This document shows, piece after piece, positions 37,901 to 49,854 of a stretch of 64,000 nucleotides of DNA. The notes below the pieces were generated by a model, which saw only the letters and a program-made list of their open reading frames with translations, searched no databases and was not told where the DNA came from. Origin of the DNA: Opisthocomus hoazin (taxonomy: Eukaryota; Chordata; Aves; Opisthocomiformes; Opisthocomidae); assembly GCF_030867145.1 (NCBI RefSeq), contig NC_134441.1:5644992-5708991 (forward strand). The letters run 5' to 3'. A program made the position numbers and the translations under genes. Numbering within the stretch: the stretch's first letter is position 1; each line of letters opens with the position of its first letter.

Positions 37901-40900
37901 CCCCAAAGTCCAAATCAACCACAGCAAAACAGCTCACGGGAGCTGACCTGCCCTGCCACCTTCATACCTGTGTGCTTTCAAGACCTCAGTCACAAGCAGG
38001 GAAGCACCAAGTCTGCTTGCATCAGGCAGGTCACCCATGGCTGACTGTCCCAGCTGGAGCCAGCAAAACACTTGCTCCATCCCTCCCAGCAAGCCCCATC
38101 GTACTTGTCCTCCGTTCCACCCCTCTCTGGCATCGCAGATGCTGGCGAGATGTTTCTCCTAGCCTTCACACCTGGACTTCCCATGATAGCACAGGACTCC
38201 TTGTACCCGTCAGGAACCATGAGCAGCCAGGGCAAAGCCAACTCACAGACGTCCTGTTGCACCAGCCCGGTCAGGAGCAGTTCAGGATCTCACGGAGAAG
38301 GACTGCAACGTGGCTAGGGCTGGAGCACGGACTTTTTTGCTGTCCACTGTGAAGAAGGGAGGTTCAAGCCCAGCAAATCTCCAGCTTCTCACTGCGCTGT
38401 CTCACATCAGCAGTTACTTCCCGGGCGAGGACAACTGTTCTTCACATCCTCCAGGCAGCTACTTTACCTGCCTTGGGAAACCAGCTCCAGCAGCCTCGCA
38501 GAAAAGCCACCAAACGGCTTAAGCAAGAGGAAGGAGGAGGCTCTGGGGAGTCCTCCAGAAACTCCCTTCTGCCGCCACCACAAGAAGTCCTTGACTGCTG
38601 ATCTCTAAAATTAATTTGGAGGCTGACCAGGCTTGCCAGGACAGCTGTGTTTTCAGCAGCTACAAAACAAAACAAGCCTGAGCACCACGAGAAACACCAT
38701 CAGCACACCTCGAAAAACCTACACTTCAAGCCCGTGTTTTACTACAACCACAGCCTTACGCGGGCGAGGCAGGGCCAACGCGTAGTTAACGCCGACGCTG
38801 CAAGGGGGTCTTTACCTTCAGAAGGAAAATGCTGGGAAGGAAAAGACACCAAAGCAAGTCTCGATAATCACAAGCCTCCAGCTGCAGCTCTAGTAGGTAA
38901 AACGCAACCTGTAATGCATATCACCCCTAAACAAATAGCAACGCCGCTGCAAAATACACATAGGAGTAGCAACGCCTTGAGCGAGCACAGGGGAATCGCA
39001 GGCGGGCGCTGCACGCGGGTTCACAGCCTCCCCCGTCCCACCCCAGCACGTGTTGCCCCACGAACACCAACAGCACCCCGGGGCATTTTCTGCGCCACAC
39101 CACGCAGGCGTATCCCTGCGCCTCGCCGCGGTCCACGGGGCACTGCTGGAACGGCTCGCCTTGACTCACCTCCGCAGCCCGCCCTGCCCCGGCCTCGTCG
39201 GGCTCAGGAATCGTGCATGTGTCTGAAGCGAACTATTCCCCAAATTCTAATGTTTTCAGTTTCTCTTTGAGAGGAAATGATTTGCCGGAACCAAAACATC
39301 TCCTTGACTCCATGATCTAGCCAGGTGCCCGAAACGCATCTTTCCGCAGCATCCACAACCCCCACATCCTCCACGGGCTCGGCTCAGCCGTGACCCATCC
39401 CAGGAATTATTATCCGGAAAGGCAGACTCCGGAGGGAGCTTGCCTGCTTTCTGCAGGAAGAGAGCAGCACATTTCCCACAGTAAAGTGAAAGACAGCTTC
39501 TCTGACAAGCTTAATTAGTGCTTGGTTACTCCCATTATAAAAGAAAGCTCTTTTGGGGTCAGTTCTTACCTTTTCTCGTCGCAGACAGAACAGGCACAAA
39601 CCAGCGCCAGGTGCTCGTCGCGGGAGCAGCACCCAAAGCCTGCAGCCCGGGACTTCGCTCTGCCCCCAGCACACGGGGTGACCTTGGCCGTGCTCTGCCG
39701 GAGCTCTCCCGCAGACAGCCAACAGCCAGAGCATTTTATCTGCTCCCGAGCCCGTCAGGGCAGCCTGCTGAGCGGGATTACTCCCGGCGTAAGGCATCGC
39801 CCCGGCGCTGCTGGCCCTGAAGCAACCGGGGAATTCACTGCCCGGTGAAATCACCACTTTTACCTTCCTGCAAAGCACCTCCCGCTCGGGGAAACCGGGC
39901 ACAACTTTCGTTTTCTCCCTCTCCCTTTTCCCGGCAGAGGAAATGCCCTCTGAAACAACGCCATAAAGTCTGGAGTGACGACATGCTGCCCTGACCGTGA
40001 CTTGGCAGAAAATACCAGGCTTGTCTGCGAAAGGAGCCGGTGCGGAGGCACCCGGGGTGGGCACAGACCCCGCGCCTCAGGGGGGGACCCGTGATGCTGA
40101 GTGGCCCAAACCTACGAACCAGGTCCAGGGGGCACAGACCCAGAGGGCAAACGCAGAAAAAATAAAAGAGCAGATAATGTTTCCTTTGAGGGCTTATCGC
40201 AGCAAACTGGCAAGACTTCCAGTGCCTCAAAGCGAAGGCATTTCCTCTCCTCTCCTCTCTACTCTTTCGGGGAGCCCTGCGTTGAAAAGAGGAGAAGTTA
40301 GAGCATCTGCTTGCAGCCTTGCCCAGCTGGACCATGGAGGATCTGCCAGCACCAGCAATACAATATCAAGGGAGTCTGGCTTTTCCCAACCTTATTTTCT
40401 CTTTTTTAAGCATGCTGGCAGGGCAGAGGGAGCAAACACCCTTCACGACACTTCCCACCACGCTGGTGACACCAAAAAGTCCTCGCTCGATTGTCCTCGA
40501 CAGCGCCGTGAGCACGTCCGTTAGCCTCCAGCAGCCCGTCCCCACCGAAACCCCACCACCCACCAGCCCCTCGATGAGCCCCGGCCTCCCTAAAGCCACC
40601 GAGCCACAGGGCCAGGGTGACACAAAGCCACATCCACGCTGCTGGCACCCACCCGGGCGTGCAGATGGACAGACCACCCCTTCCCACCAGCTTTTCCCTC
40701 CTGGGGTGGGCCAACGGGAGGGAAAAGCCACCCTGGGGTTCTCCTGCTCCAGCCCCACACCGGAAGGCACCGGGGGCATCTCCCGCCCCGGGGAGCAGCG
40801 CGGGGACTTTGCTTGCTGCGGCGGGAGGCGGCGAGGCCCCGGCACACACCTTTGCACCGTGGGTTGCGCAAAGCTCGCCGGGGCCGAGGACGCTGGGGGT

Positions 40901-41179
40901 GCCTGGGACGGCACCCGAGGTGCTGCAGGGACTGGGTGGGTGCGCAGCTCCGGCTTCCTTTGGAGACCTTGGAGGTGACACCGTGGGGACCTCGCACGCC
41001 TCCAGCCCGCCGCGGCACCCTGCGCCTTGGTCACCCCCAGCACCTCCTGCACACCCCAAAACAGCTCGGTACAGCTCTGCTCCCCTCAAAGCAACACTCC
41101 CCACCCCGAAAGCCCTGGGCACCCCGACGCCCCTTGCACCCACTGACCCCGTTCCCCGCACACCCCCAGCACCCCATGC

Positions 41180-41345
41180 GTGCATCCCTGTAGACCCCCG
41201 GTACCCCCAGCACCGCTCATGTGCACCCCCGTAGACCCCCGGTACCCCCTGCACGCCCTCCTGGGCACCCCTGCAGACCCCCGCTGCCCCGGGAAGCCCC
41301 CCCGGGCCCCCCTGCAGACCCCCGCTGCCCCGGGCAGCCCCCCCC
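41180..41345. repeat. 41-base GC-rich tandem repeat, about four copies
   Basis: Four units of 41-42 bases start near 41180, 41221, 41263 and 41304. Each contains a core like 'tgcagacccccgctgcccc' or 'gtagacccccggtaccccc'. The array lies just inside intron 1, 70-230 bases downstream of the exon 1 donor. It generates Gly-rich open frames on the - strand that are not coding. Confidence 0.7.
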
Positions 41346-41412
41346 GGGCCCGTCCGCTGTGCGAGCAGACCCCGGAGGCCCCTCCCGCTGGCCACCCCCC
41401 TCCGCCACACAC

Positions 41413-41532
41413 CTTGACCGAGTCCACCGGGTACATGACGGTGTGCTCCATGATGCCCGCTACCGCCCCGGCCATCATGTGGGTGCCGAGCGAGGCGCCG
41501 CTGGGCAGGCTCTCGTACTCCTCGCCCTCCAT
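41413..41532 (-). CDS. SLC25A37: Mitoferrin-1, exon 1 (first carrier signature; start uncertain)
   Basis: SLC25A37 is a six-helix carrier of the mitochondrial inner membrane that delivers iron to the matrix for haem and Fe-S synthesis, chiefly in developing red cells. This exon encodes residues 1-40: [20 protein letters not shown], then [17 protein letters not shown], which contains the first carrier signature PVDSVK. It splices at GTGTGT. The ATG at 41530-41532 has a strong context (GGCCATGG) and the four exons sum to 927 bases (308 residues). Mammalian mitoferrin-1 is about 338 residues. An upstream ATG at 41615-41617, beginning [10 protein letters not shown] like the mammalian MEL...VGS start, is out of frame by one base here. 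A 14-base C run lies between the two ATGs. The true N-terminus is probably 28 residues longer. Confidence 0.93.
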
Positions 41533-42480
41533 GGCCGCCGGGGCGGCGGCGGGGGGGGGGGGGGCCGGGCCCCGGGGGGGCCGCCGCTCCGCTCCCCACG
41601 CCGCAGCTCAGCTCCATCCGTCCGGTAACGGCGGGGCCGGGGGGGAGGAACGGCCGGGGGGGGTGTCTACACCGGGCTCGCGCGCCGCCCCGGCCCCGCT
41701 TTAAAGCCGCGCCCCGCCCCGCGCCCGCCAATAGGGAAACAGCGCCGCCGCCGGGCGCTGCGAGGGGGGATTGGCAGGGAGGCGGACCAATGGAACGCGA
41801 GAGGCGGAGGGGTGGAGTGATGTGATTGGGTGGGGGCCGGCTGGCGGAAGGGCGCGCGGAGGGGGCTATGGCGCGAACTGCTGCCCCGCGGCGCGGGGGT
41901 CCGGGGGATTGCGGGGGGGGGAGTCCGGGGAGGGCACCCCCCGCTGCACCCTGCCCCGGGGGGGGGAAGACGGAAGGAACCTGGGCACGGCGTGGGGTTT
42001 GTCGCGGGGGGACCGCGGCGTGGGGGGGGTGGGCAAAGCAGCCCCAACCAGCCCCGAGTGCCCCCCAAAACGCAAACGGGCGCGGCCGCGGGGCCAGCTC
42101 GGCCCTTGGACTCGCAGGAGTTTTCCCTGCCGTAGGGTTTATTTGGGGGGGGGAGGGGGGGGGGGCTGCGGGGTTTTGACCCCCCTGCCCGCTCCTGGCG
42201 CCATGTCAGCCCCCCCTACATGGGCTCAGCAGAGCTTTCCACCCTTCCCTGCGGAGCCCTTTCGGGAAGGTGGGAGCCGCGGCACCCGCTCCCCGCAGCT
42301 CCCGCTCCGCCGCGGACCCGTCAATCCTGGCCTGTCCGCAACGAGCCCAGCCCGTGGCCCGGCACCCCGCAACGTTCCCCTTCCCCTGTGTTTTGGTCTT
42401 TGTTCCACCGCGAAACCAGCCCAAAACAATTCAGTTTGACGCTGATAAGGAGGTGGAGGCAAAGTCTCCACGGCCCGGGG
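41533..42480. promoter_or_regulatory. SLC25A37: SLC25A37 promoter and CpG island
   Basis: Very GC- and CpG-rich DNA covers exon 1 and extends upstream. Four CCAAT/ATTGG boxes lie at 41728-41732, 41770-41774, 41787-41791 and 41825-41829. A TTTAAA word near 41700-41705 is about 85 bases from the upstream ATG and could act as a weak TATA element. Repeated CCAAT boxes are typical of NF-Y-driven CpG-island promoters. The motifs are seen directly and the activity is inferred. Confidence 0.6.
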
Positions 42481-43076
42481 CTCCGGGAGCAGCCCCGGCT
42501 TTATTTCGTTCCTCCTGTAAGGATCATTTGGAATTTGACCTTGCTGGGAAGGTGCCGTTGCGTAGGGTCTACCGAAATCAAGGTTAACCATTGGCATGAT
42601 GCACCGTGATAATGCAAAGCGATTTATTGCTGCTTGAGCCTTGGGAAGCAAGGGAGGAAAGCATCCTGTGAGGGCCCAAAAAAGCAGAAAAATAAAGTGC
42701 TTGGTTTTGCCGTTAACCGTAAAATGAATACAATGAGGTGAGAAAAGTCTGGTCTGCTCTCGCCCTCACCTTCCGTCCAGGTACCTGGAGAAGGGCTGTG
42801 GCGGAGCGGGACCTGTTGTTCCTCCTGCGCTCAGGTGGCCCCGTGCTGGAGCCGGGAAGCCTCCGTTCTCTGCGGGAACACAGCGCCGCTGGAAGAAATA
42901 ATAATAACAGCGTCACGCGAGTCACTCGCTCCTGATGGATGTTGGGTACTTGGCAGCGTTTTCTGCACCTGGAGTAGGGCTTGTACGGGGGTGGGAGAGC
43001 TGGAGGTGAGGCCTGACCACCGTCCTGGCGTGTCCAAGCCATCACGCTGTCCCGTGAGACCAGGTGTCATCAATGG
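42481..43076. other. Unique non-coding DNA with a lone + strand poly(A) signal
   Basis: No gene is identified. AATAAA at 42691-42696 is followed by GT-rich sequence, which could end a short divergent transcript from the SLC25A37 CpG island. No splice or coding support exists. Confidence 0.35.
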
Positions 43077-43902
43077 TCACAGAATCCCAGCATGGCAGGG
43101 GTTGGAAGGGACCTCTGGGGGTCACCCAGTCCAACCCCCTGCCGAAGCAGGGTCACCCAGAGCAGGCTGCACAGCACCGCGTCCAGCCGGGTCTTGAATA
43201 TCTCCAGAGAAGGAGACTCCACAGCCTCCCTGGGCAGCCTGGGCCAGGGCTCTGTCACCCTCAGAGGGAAGAAGTTCTTCCTCGTGTTCAGCTGGAGCTT
43301 CCTCTGCTTCAGTTTGTGCCCATTGCCCCTTGTCCTGTCGCTGGGCACCACTGGAAAGAGTCTGGCCCCGTCCTCCTGACACCCACCCTGCAGATATTTA
43401 GAGGCATTTCTAAGGTCCCCTCACAGCCTTCTCTTCTTCAGGCTGAACAAGCCCAGCTCCCTCAGCCTCTTCTCGCAGGAGAGATGCTCCAGTCACCTCC
43501 TCATCCTCGTAGCCCTCCGCTGGACTCTCTCCAGTAGCTCCTCATCTTTCTTGAACTGGGGAGCCCAGCACTGGACACAGCACTGCAGATGGGGCCTCAC
43601 CAGGGCAGAGCAGAGGGGGAGGAGAACCTCCCTCGCCCTGCTGCCCACACTCCTCTGAATGCACCCCAGGATCCCATCGGCCTTCTTGGCGACCAGGGCA
43701 CGCTGCTGGCTCATGGTCACCCTGTCGTCCCCCAGCACTCCCAGTCCCTCTCTGCAGAGCTGTTCTCCAGCAGGTCAGCCCAGCCTGTACTGGTGCCTGG
43801 GGTTGTTCCTCCCCAGGTGCAGGACCCTGCCCTTGCCCTGGTTGAACTTCATCAGGTTCCTCTGCGCCCAACTCTCCAGCCTGTCCCGAAGCCTTTCGAC
43901 AG
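43077..43902 (-). mobile_element. CR1 LINE, about 825 bases, with ORF2 C-terminal remnant
   Basis: The longest CR1 copy in the window reads on the - strand. Its 3' end (tcacagaatcccagcatgg) is at 43077. Farther in, the translated sequence contains [35 protein letters not shown] and [19 protein letters not shown]. These are recognisable remains of the C-terminal part of the CR1 ORF2 reverse transcriptase. The frame is broken by small indels, so the copy is dead. It resembles the copies at 45.5 and 49.9 kb closely, implying a related, fairly young subfamily. Confidence 0.93.
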
Positions 43903-44942
43903 CAGAGACTACAAAATGTCCTTCCACGACACGCAATTCAACACAGCAATTATTAAATCTCGCCTTCCTTCCCTCCCCATGTTGCCCCTTGGCAGAAACC
44001 GCTGGATTATCACGGCTTGGTTTCCTGTAAAAGGGACTAAACCACGTCTACGCTGCTGACAGGTGCTTTGGCACTGTGTTCCCCAGCTTAAATGACATTT
44101 CGGAGCAGGAGAGCCACGTGCGTACGTGTAATTCCAGCAGACAGTGCTCCCCAATGAGCGCCCGTGTCGTCACGACGTAAATCGTGACTCAAATACGGGC
44201 ACCAGAGCTTCCTTTTTGTAAGGCAGCCTTACTCAAGGAAATGCCTGGATTAGACCTCAAAAAGGAGCACTTTCCAGTATTGCTCCACACGGTTTATCTA
44301 GGTTTTCTACTCCACAGTCAACAGCAGCTAATCTCCTTCCAAGGCGTTTGGCAGGGCAGGGGAGGGTGGGGAAATTACAGTGTCACCTTAATGAGCCCTT
44401 TCCCCTACACTTTTAGGTCTTGCTCCCTGATAAGAAATAGTATGAATCAGTCTGAAATGTGGTGCTGTTTCCAGGTAGGAACAGGTTATATTTTAACCCT
44501 GAGGAGCACTGGCAGGAGGAATCCTTTCTGCTCCTGCTCCGTGCCCCGTGCCAGGGCCACCCTGGGGCGCAGGGAGCTGCTGTGGCCAGAGGTGCAGAAG
44601 CAGAGATGTGCACACTGAGGATTTTCCCCGTGTTCGTTAAGAAGGGACAAAATTGTTCGTCATTTGCGGAGGAAAAATGAGGCAGGGAGCCTGGTCTGGT
44701 TCGTGGTTTTGTTGTGTCACACGTCCCACTGGCAGGGAAAGGACCAGCCTGTGTCTCTTGGATGGTTTCCTGCCATCCCGGCCTGGCGTGGTGAATCAGT
44801 CATCCCTCGCAGGGCATCAACAAAGTGAACTCAACTCGATTTACAAAACCGTCCTTTGACACAAGCCGGTCTTGTGCAACGATTCCCTCGCTGCTTCCCA
44901 GGGCACGGCCGCTGCTCGGTGCAGCCCGTCCCTGTGCTTTTC
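43903..44942. other. Unique intergenic DNA between CR1 copies
   Basis: I see no gene, repeat or strong motif here. The open frames are short and unsupported. Confidence 0.5.
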
Positions 44943-45228
44943 AGTAGTGCCCAGCGACAGGACAAGGGGCAACGGGCACAAACTGAAGCAGAGGAAGCTC
45001 CAGCTGAACCCAAGGAAGAACTTCTTCCCTCTGAGGGTGACGGAGCCCTGGCCCAGGCTGCCCAGGGAGGCTGTGGAGTCTCCTTCTCTGGAGATATTCA
45101 AGCCCCACCTGGACAAGGTCCTCTACAGCCTACTGTAGGTGACCCTGCTTCGGCAGGAGGGTTGGACTAGGTGACCCCCAGAGGTCCCTTCCAACCCCTG
45201 CCATGCTGGGATTCTGTGATTCTGTGAA
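44943..45228 (+). mobile_element. CR1 LINE 3' end
   Basis: The roughly 285-base 5'-truncated CR1 starts around 'gtgcccagcgacaggacaag' and ends in the tail 'attctgtgattctgtgaa'. The portion translating as RTRGNGHKLKQRKLQLNPRK followed by NFFPLRVTEPWPRLPREAVE is the C-terminal tail of CR1 ORF2. Confidence 0.93.
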
Positions 45229-45527
45229 AAAGCTGATTTGGAGCCCCCAAACTCCGCCACAGCAGAGAAGCAGCGACGGGCAGAGCCACCAGCGCCGTTA
45301 CAAGCAAGGTTTGGCTGCAGGCTGCACCGAGCACGCTCATTTACAGGCTGACAAGTCGATGCGCAATACCCCGCCGCAATCTGTGCACGCACATTGCATC
45401 ACCGCGAGCCGCTGGACAGAACGATGAATCAGACCCTGCAAACCCGAGTCCTCGCTGGCAGGTCGCCTTCTGCACAGGGCCTCTGCACAGCAGGGCAGCT
45501 TCTAAACAGCAGAAGTGGACTGCGCCG

Positions 45528-46024
45528 CTCCCCAGTTCAAGAAAGATGAGGAGCTACTGGGGAGAGTCCAGTGCAGGGCTACGAGGATGAGGAGGGGACT
45601 GGAGCATCTCTCCTGCGAGGAGAGGCTGAGGGAGCTGGGCTTGTTCAGCCTGGAGAAGAGAAGGTTGCGAGGGGACCTTAGAAATGCCTCTAAATATCTG
45701 CAGGGTGGGGGTCAGGAGGACGGGACCAGACTCTTTCCAGTGGTGCCCAGCGACAGGACAAGGGGCAACGGGCACAAACTGAAGCAGAGGAAGTTCCAGC
45801 TGAACCCGAGGAAGAACTTCTTCCCTCTGAGGGTGACAGAGCCCTGGCCCAGGCTGCCCAGGGAGGCTGTGGAGTCTCCTTCTCTGGAGATATTCCAGCC
45901 CTGCCTGGATGCGGTGCTGTGCAGCCTGCTCTGGGTGACCCTGCTTCGGCAGGGGGTTGGACTGGGTGACCCCCAGAGGTCCCTTCCAAACCCTGCCATG
46001 CTGGGATTCTGGGATTCTGTGAAA
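45528..46024 (+). mobile_element. CR1 LINE 3' end, about 500 bases
   Basis: This copy runs from 'cccagttcaagaaagatgag' to the tail 'attctgggattctgtgaa'. Most of it is open in one frame, with the blocks GLEHLSCEERLRELGLFSLE and KRRLRGDL, both typical of the CR1 ORF2 C-terminus. The 5' truncation removes the rest of the reverse transcriptase. It is inverted relative to the 43.1-43.9 kb copy. Confidence 0.94.
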
Positions 46025-49000
46025 CATAACGAGAAACAACCTGCAGAGTGAAGTGCAACGCTCCTGGATTCCTAAGCCCCTGCCCAGGGAAGGTGCCTGC
46101 AGCCCGCGGGCCATCTGCCTGGCGCTCCGCGGCTGATCAGGAGGATTCAGCTTTGCTTATCGTGGCCTCTCGCCAGGCAAGAGGTGCAGGACACCCCGGC
46201 TGCACCCACGCCGATAAGGCTGGCAGGCGGACACCTTCTGGGAACCACACAAATTGCTGCTTATCTACAAGATCCACCGGGATATATTATTTTTTTTTTT
46301 TTTACGCTTTCCATATCTTCAAGTTCTCTAACAGCTGAGCGACACCTTGGTTTGGGGTGGGTTTTATCCTTTCCACAGCTTGCCACCACCATCGCGGGGC
46401 TGCTGGCAGCGGTGCGGGGCTGTGGGCGCTGAGCTGGGGGCGCGGAGGGGGAACGCTGCTTCACCCCCAGCAGCGCGATGCCGCACAGCAGCAAATCACA
46501 GGGCAGTTTTTTTTTTTTAAATTCAGGTGTTCAGCAGCAAGTAATTGTGTTTTTAATTGTGGAAAGGAGAAGGCAGCAGTTTATGGCACGGTGTGAAGTG
46601 TTCACTTTCGAACGGGGATCGGGGAAAACGTGTGTTTAAGGGCACACAAGATGTTTGCAATCTTATTTGCAGTACTACAAGCCTGAACTCTATGTTCCCA
46701 CAGCCACCATTTTTTTTTTGCTAGCTTACGTTGCCAGATGGCTACGCTGGAGGAAGGACGGTTTCCACGTGGGAATTGCCAGTGCTCAGTCAGCAGCACA
46801 CCGCGGAACGCCGATTCCCCATCCTGCATGGCGTGGGTGCAGACCCTTCCCGGCACTTGGCCATCACCGGCCCGTCCCTCCTCAGAAATGTCCCAAGCCT
46901 CAAAATAAATTTTAAACGAGTCTTGACCTCACTCCCCGGACGTGGCCCTAGGTCAAAGGCAGCGCCAGCCTCAGAAGATGCCCTGGGAAGGGTCTCACTG
47001 ACACCAGCCTGGGTTTCCCTGCCCACCCGGGCGCGTTTTGCGATGCTGCTGAGAAGAGGTGACCACAGGGAAATATCAGGCTCTAGGAAACCCGATGCAT
47101 TCCAGTTATTTTTTATCTCTGTATTAGCAAACACCATAAAAATCAGCAAGCAGTGTGGTTTTGTCTGCGGGGTGGACTGACCCACTTACTTGAACGCCAG
47201 TGTGAGGCACCCCCTGGTTTTAAGCCCTCGCTGAGCACACTGAGATGCCGGTGGGCAGATTAGCACTGGAAAATCAAGAACATTAATCCCTGCTGCGGTA
47301 CAAACTCCAGAGCATCGCTTTTTGCCGTGAGAGCAAAACTCCAGAGCAGCACTCCAGGTTACCCAGGTGTTCGTTTCGTAGCCAGCGTGTGTAGAACAGC
47401 TTTGTACGTAACAGATCAACCGCAGTGATGTCGGTGAGGGCCATGAACATGAATGCAGAGTAAATGAGAGAGAATTGAGCCCTAATGACGCGGCGGGGTT
47501 ATTCCCATGCCAAAACCAGCCAAAATCTGAAAACTCAGCACTGCAGCTCCACCGAAGCAACGCAGACAGATCCAGCACCCGTGAACATTTACGCAACCTC
47601 AGAGGTAAAGGAGGTGTGGATGCAAGGAATTTGTCCTGTGGGTTTTATTTCAGCGCTCACATAATCTGACTTAATTTACCATTACCTAGACCGACGGATT
47701 AATGGAACAGGGAGAGGCAATACCCAATGTGTGTAATTAAGCCTGCCTTTTGTATTACTTCCTGGGCCAAATTTTTTTCATCAACTTGCCTTTCTGGTTT
47801 GAAGCCCTGGGGAGACAATGGGAAAGGCTCAGCACATGCTGGTGGTGCATTCAGGATCGACTGGTGGCGCTTTCAGGATCGACTGGTGGCACTGGGCAGA
47901 GAAGGCTGAAAGGATCCCACGGGGTTTGCTGGGTTTGGGTATGGCTTTCCTTTTCTTTTTTGGCTTTATTCCTAGCACTTAGCAAAATCAGATCCAGAAA
48001 AGAAGGAGAACATCCTATCTTGTCGTTCAGAGGATGTGTTTGAAGCTGGGGATGATCCTGCTCTGCCACCGACTCCTCACGCGGCCTTGGTCAAGTTGTT
48101 TAATTTTGATGAGTCTGGGCAGGGTTTTGTGTGATTAATAGAGGGTGAGCAAGAAAGGATGAGATGAGGGCTCTGCAAATGGGGCCGTGACTGGCGGGCA
48201 GTCCTAGCCTGCTGCTGCAGTGCAAGCAAATAAAAAAATCAGCATTATTCAGAGCGAGTGCAGCCAGCACGTCTGGGGAGGTCGGGCTGCCGAAACGCTT
48301 CCCCAGCTTTGACACGGGAAGAGTGGCGTTTTAACAAATAAACACAAAAATGCAAGAAGCAAAGTCCAGCTGGGAGACACAGCTCAGCCCTGCCTCTTCC
48401 CCCAGATCCCCCTCCGCACCCTCATCGGCCAAAAAACCGGGCTGCTCCACCTCGATCAGCAACGACAGCCGCCGCTGCTCCCGTATCTGCTTGCCCCGGT
48501 GCACGCCGCTGGCTGATATTTGGGAGGGTGCGGCGGGGCGGGCGACGTGCTCCCCCGAGATAGGGGCCGGGCATCCTGCATACCCCTCACGCAGGCTGTC
48601 GGGGTCCTACACTTGCCCTAGACCTGTTTTGTCCTTTGGAAATGGGTGATACCTCAGTGCCCTCCTGCTTACGGTGAGCTCAGCTGTGCTGCTCTGGGCT
48701 TCCGTCAAGCTGCTTTCCCCAGGCACCAATTCCGAGCCAGCCCGATGGTTTTATCCCAAATTTCTGGGTTTATCCCAGATTTCCTCTGGATTGCAAGGGG
48801 GGGAACAAAGCAGGGACTGGTACTTGGAGGAAACCTTCCTCCCATGCACAGCGCTGGGAGCTCTCCTTGGCGGAGCGTCCAAGCCAGAGCCCGGGCTCAC
48901 TTCACCAGCACGAGCAACAGCCAGTGGGGAAGGTTTTACTCCCACTGGTGATTTTGTTAACGGTGGAATGAAATATATTCACAAACAACTAATATCTGCT

Positions 49001-49853
49001 CCGTCGCGGCAAAGAGCATGCATCTGGAAATAATTAGCACGCACAAAAACAACTCGCACATTCCTCCTAGGCCTCCATTTTGTGCCGCCTGCAGACTCTG
49101 GCAACGACGGTTTTGTCGACAGTTTTCAATTTCTGCATATTTTTTGGTATTTCTAACACCCAGTCCAGCCCAGGCTAACCCCTTGGCCGAAGCTTGCCGG
49201 TGACGCAGAAACCACGCTCAGCCCCCAGCAAACCACCCCACAGCGCAGCTTTTTTGTTTGCGTGGTTTGACGGCAGCGCTGGCTTCTTTTCTTTTTTTTT
49301 TGTCTTTCCCCCTCCGCAAAGCCTTCGCCGCCGCTGACATGCTCTGGCTTGCGCCTTCGTCTCCGTAGATGACGGCAGCGTCAGGAACCGGCTGCCCTGC
49401 AGCCGTTCCCCCCAGAGTCACGAGTTGCAGCATCTGCTTCTGGGTCAAATTAAGCTCGGAAAGGGACCGGGGTGGGGGTTTAGCTGCGTGGCTGATGGGA
49501 GCCTGTGCAATGGCAGGATGGGTCCCACTAGCCCGGTGGCTGAGCATCCATCCCGGCAGAGGTTTGCTCCCTCCTCCAAGCCCTCACGCTGACACCCACT
49601 CCAGCAGCTGCCCCAGGGCTCCACGTTTCTCAGCAGAGCAAGAGCAGGCCTCAGAGCTCCTTCTCCCTGGAGGTCCCGTCATTAGCTCGGAATAATTTGC
49701 CATCCCAAAGCACCTATTTTCTCACCCAGGGCCGCATCCAGGCACGCTGAGGATGGGTTGCACACCCAGCACAGCTCTCCCTGCAAGTTCAAGACTGCTT
49801 TGCATTGGTCTGAGCTCATGAGTGATATACACCCACGGACAAGAGTCGCAATG
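46025..49853. other. Unique intergenic DNA
   Basis: Non-coding as far as can be seen. It contains poly-T/A runs (about 46290-46302, 46507-46518, 46709-46719), a small 22-base tandem repeat (separate entry) and a short direct duplication near 48745-48785 (tttatcccaaatttctggg and tttatcccagatttc). No part of the gene expected next by human synteny (ENTPD4) is recognised. Confidence 0.5.
47839..47892. repeat. 22-base tandem repeat, 2.5 copies
   Basis: The unit resembling 'ctggtggcgctttcaggatc' plus 'ga' occurs at 47839-47860 and 47861-47882, with a partial third copy to 47892. The copies differ at two or three positions. Confidence 0.7.
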
Positions 49854-49854
49854 T

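Larger units (their letters stand above)
34017..41412 (-). other. SLC25A37: SLC25A37 intron 1
   Basis: The 7.4-kb first intron has donor GTGTGT at 41412 and acceptor CTGTTGCAG at 34017. It holds one CR1 fragment, a 41-base tandem repeat next to exon 1, and many short open frames without support. AGATAAG-type words occur near 36995-37001, and CAGATAAA near 39735-39742, on the gene's strand. SLC25A37 is a GATA1 target in erythroid cells, so these are candidate sites only. Confidence 0.8.

Noticed and set aside
40406-41731. A 441-codon - strand open frame running through SLC25A37 exon 1
   Set aside because: It reads the exon 1 region in a frame different from the conserved mitoferrin peptide and continues into the intron and its 41-base repeat. 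Only its first residues (from the ATG at 41617) are of interest, as discussed under the homopolymer finding.
45515-46051. A 178-codon open frame with a conserved-looking protein
   Set aside because: It is the C-terminal remnant of CR1 ORF2 in a 5'-truncated retrotransposon, not a host gene.
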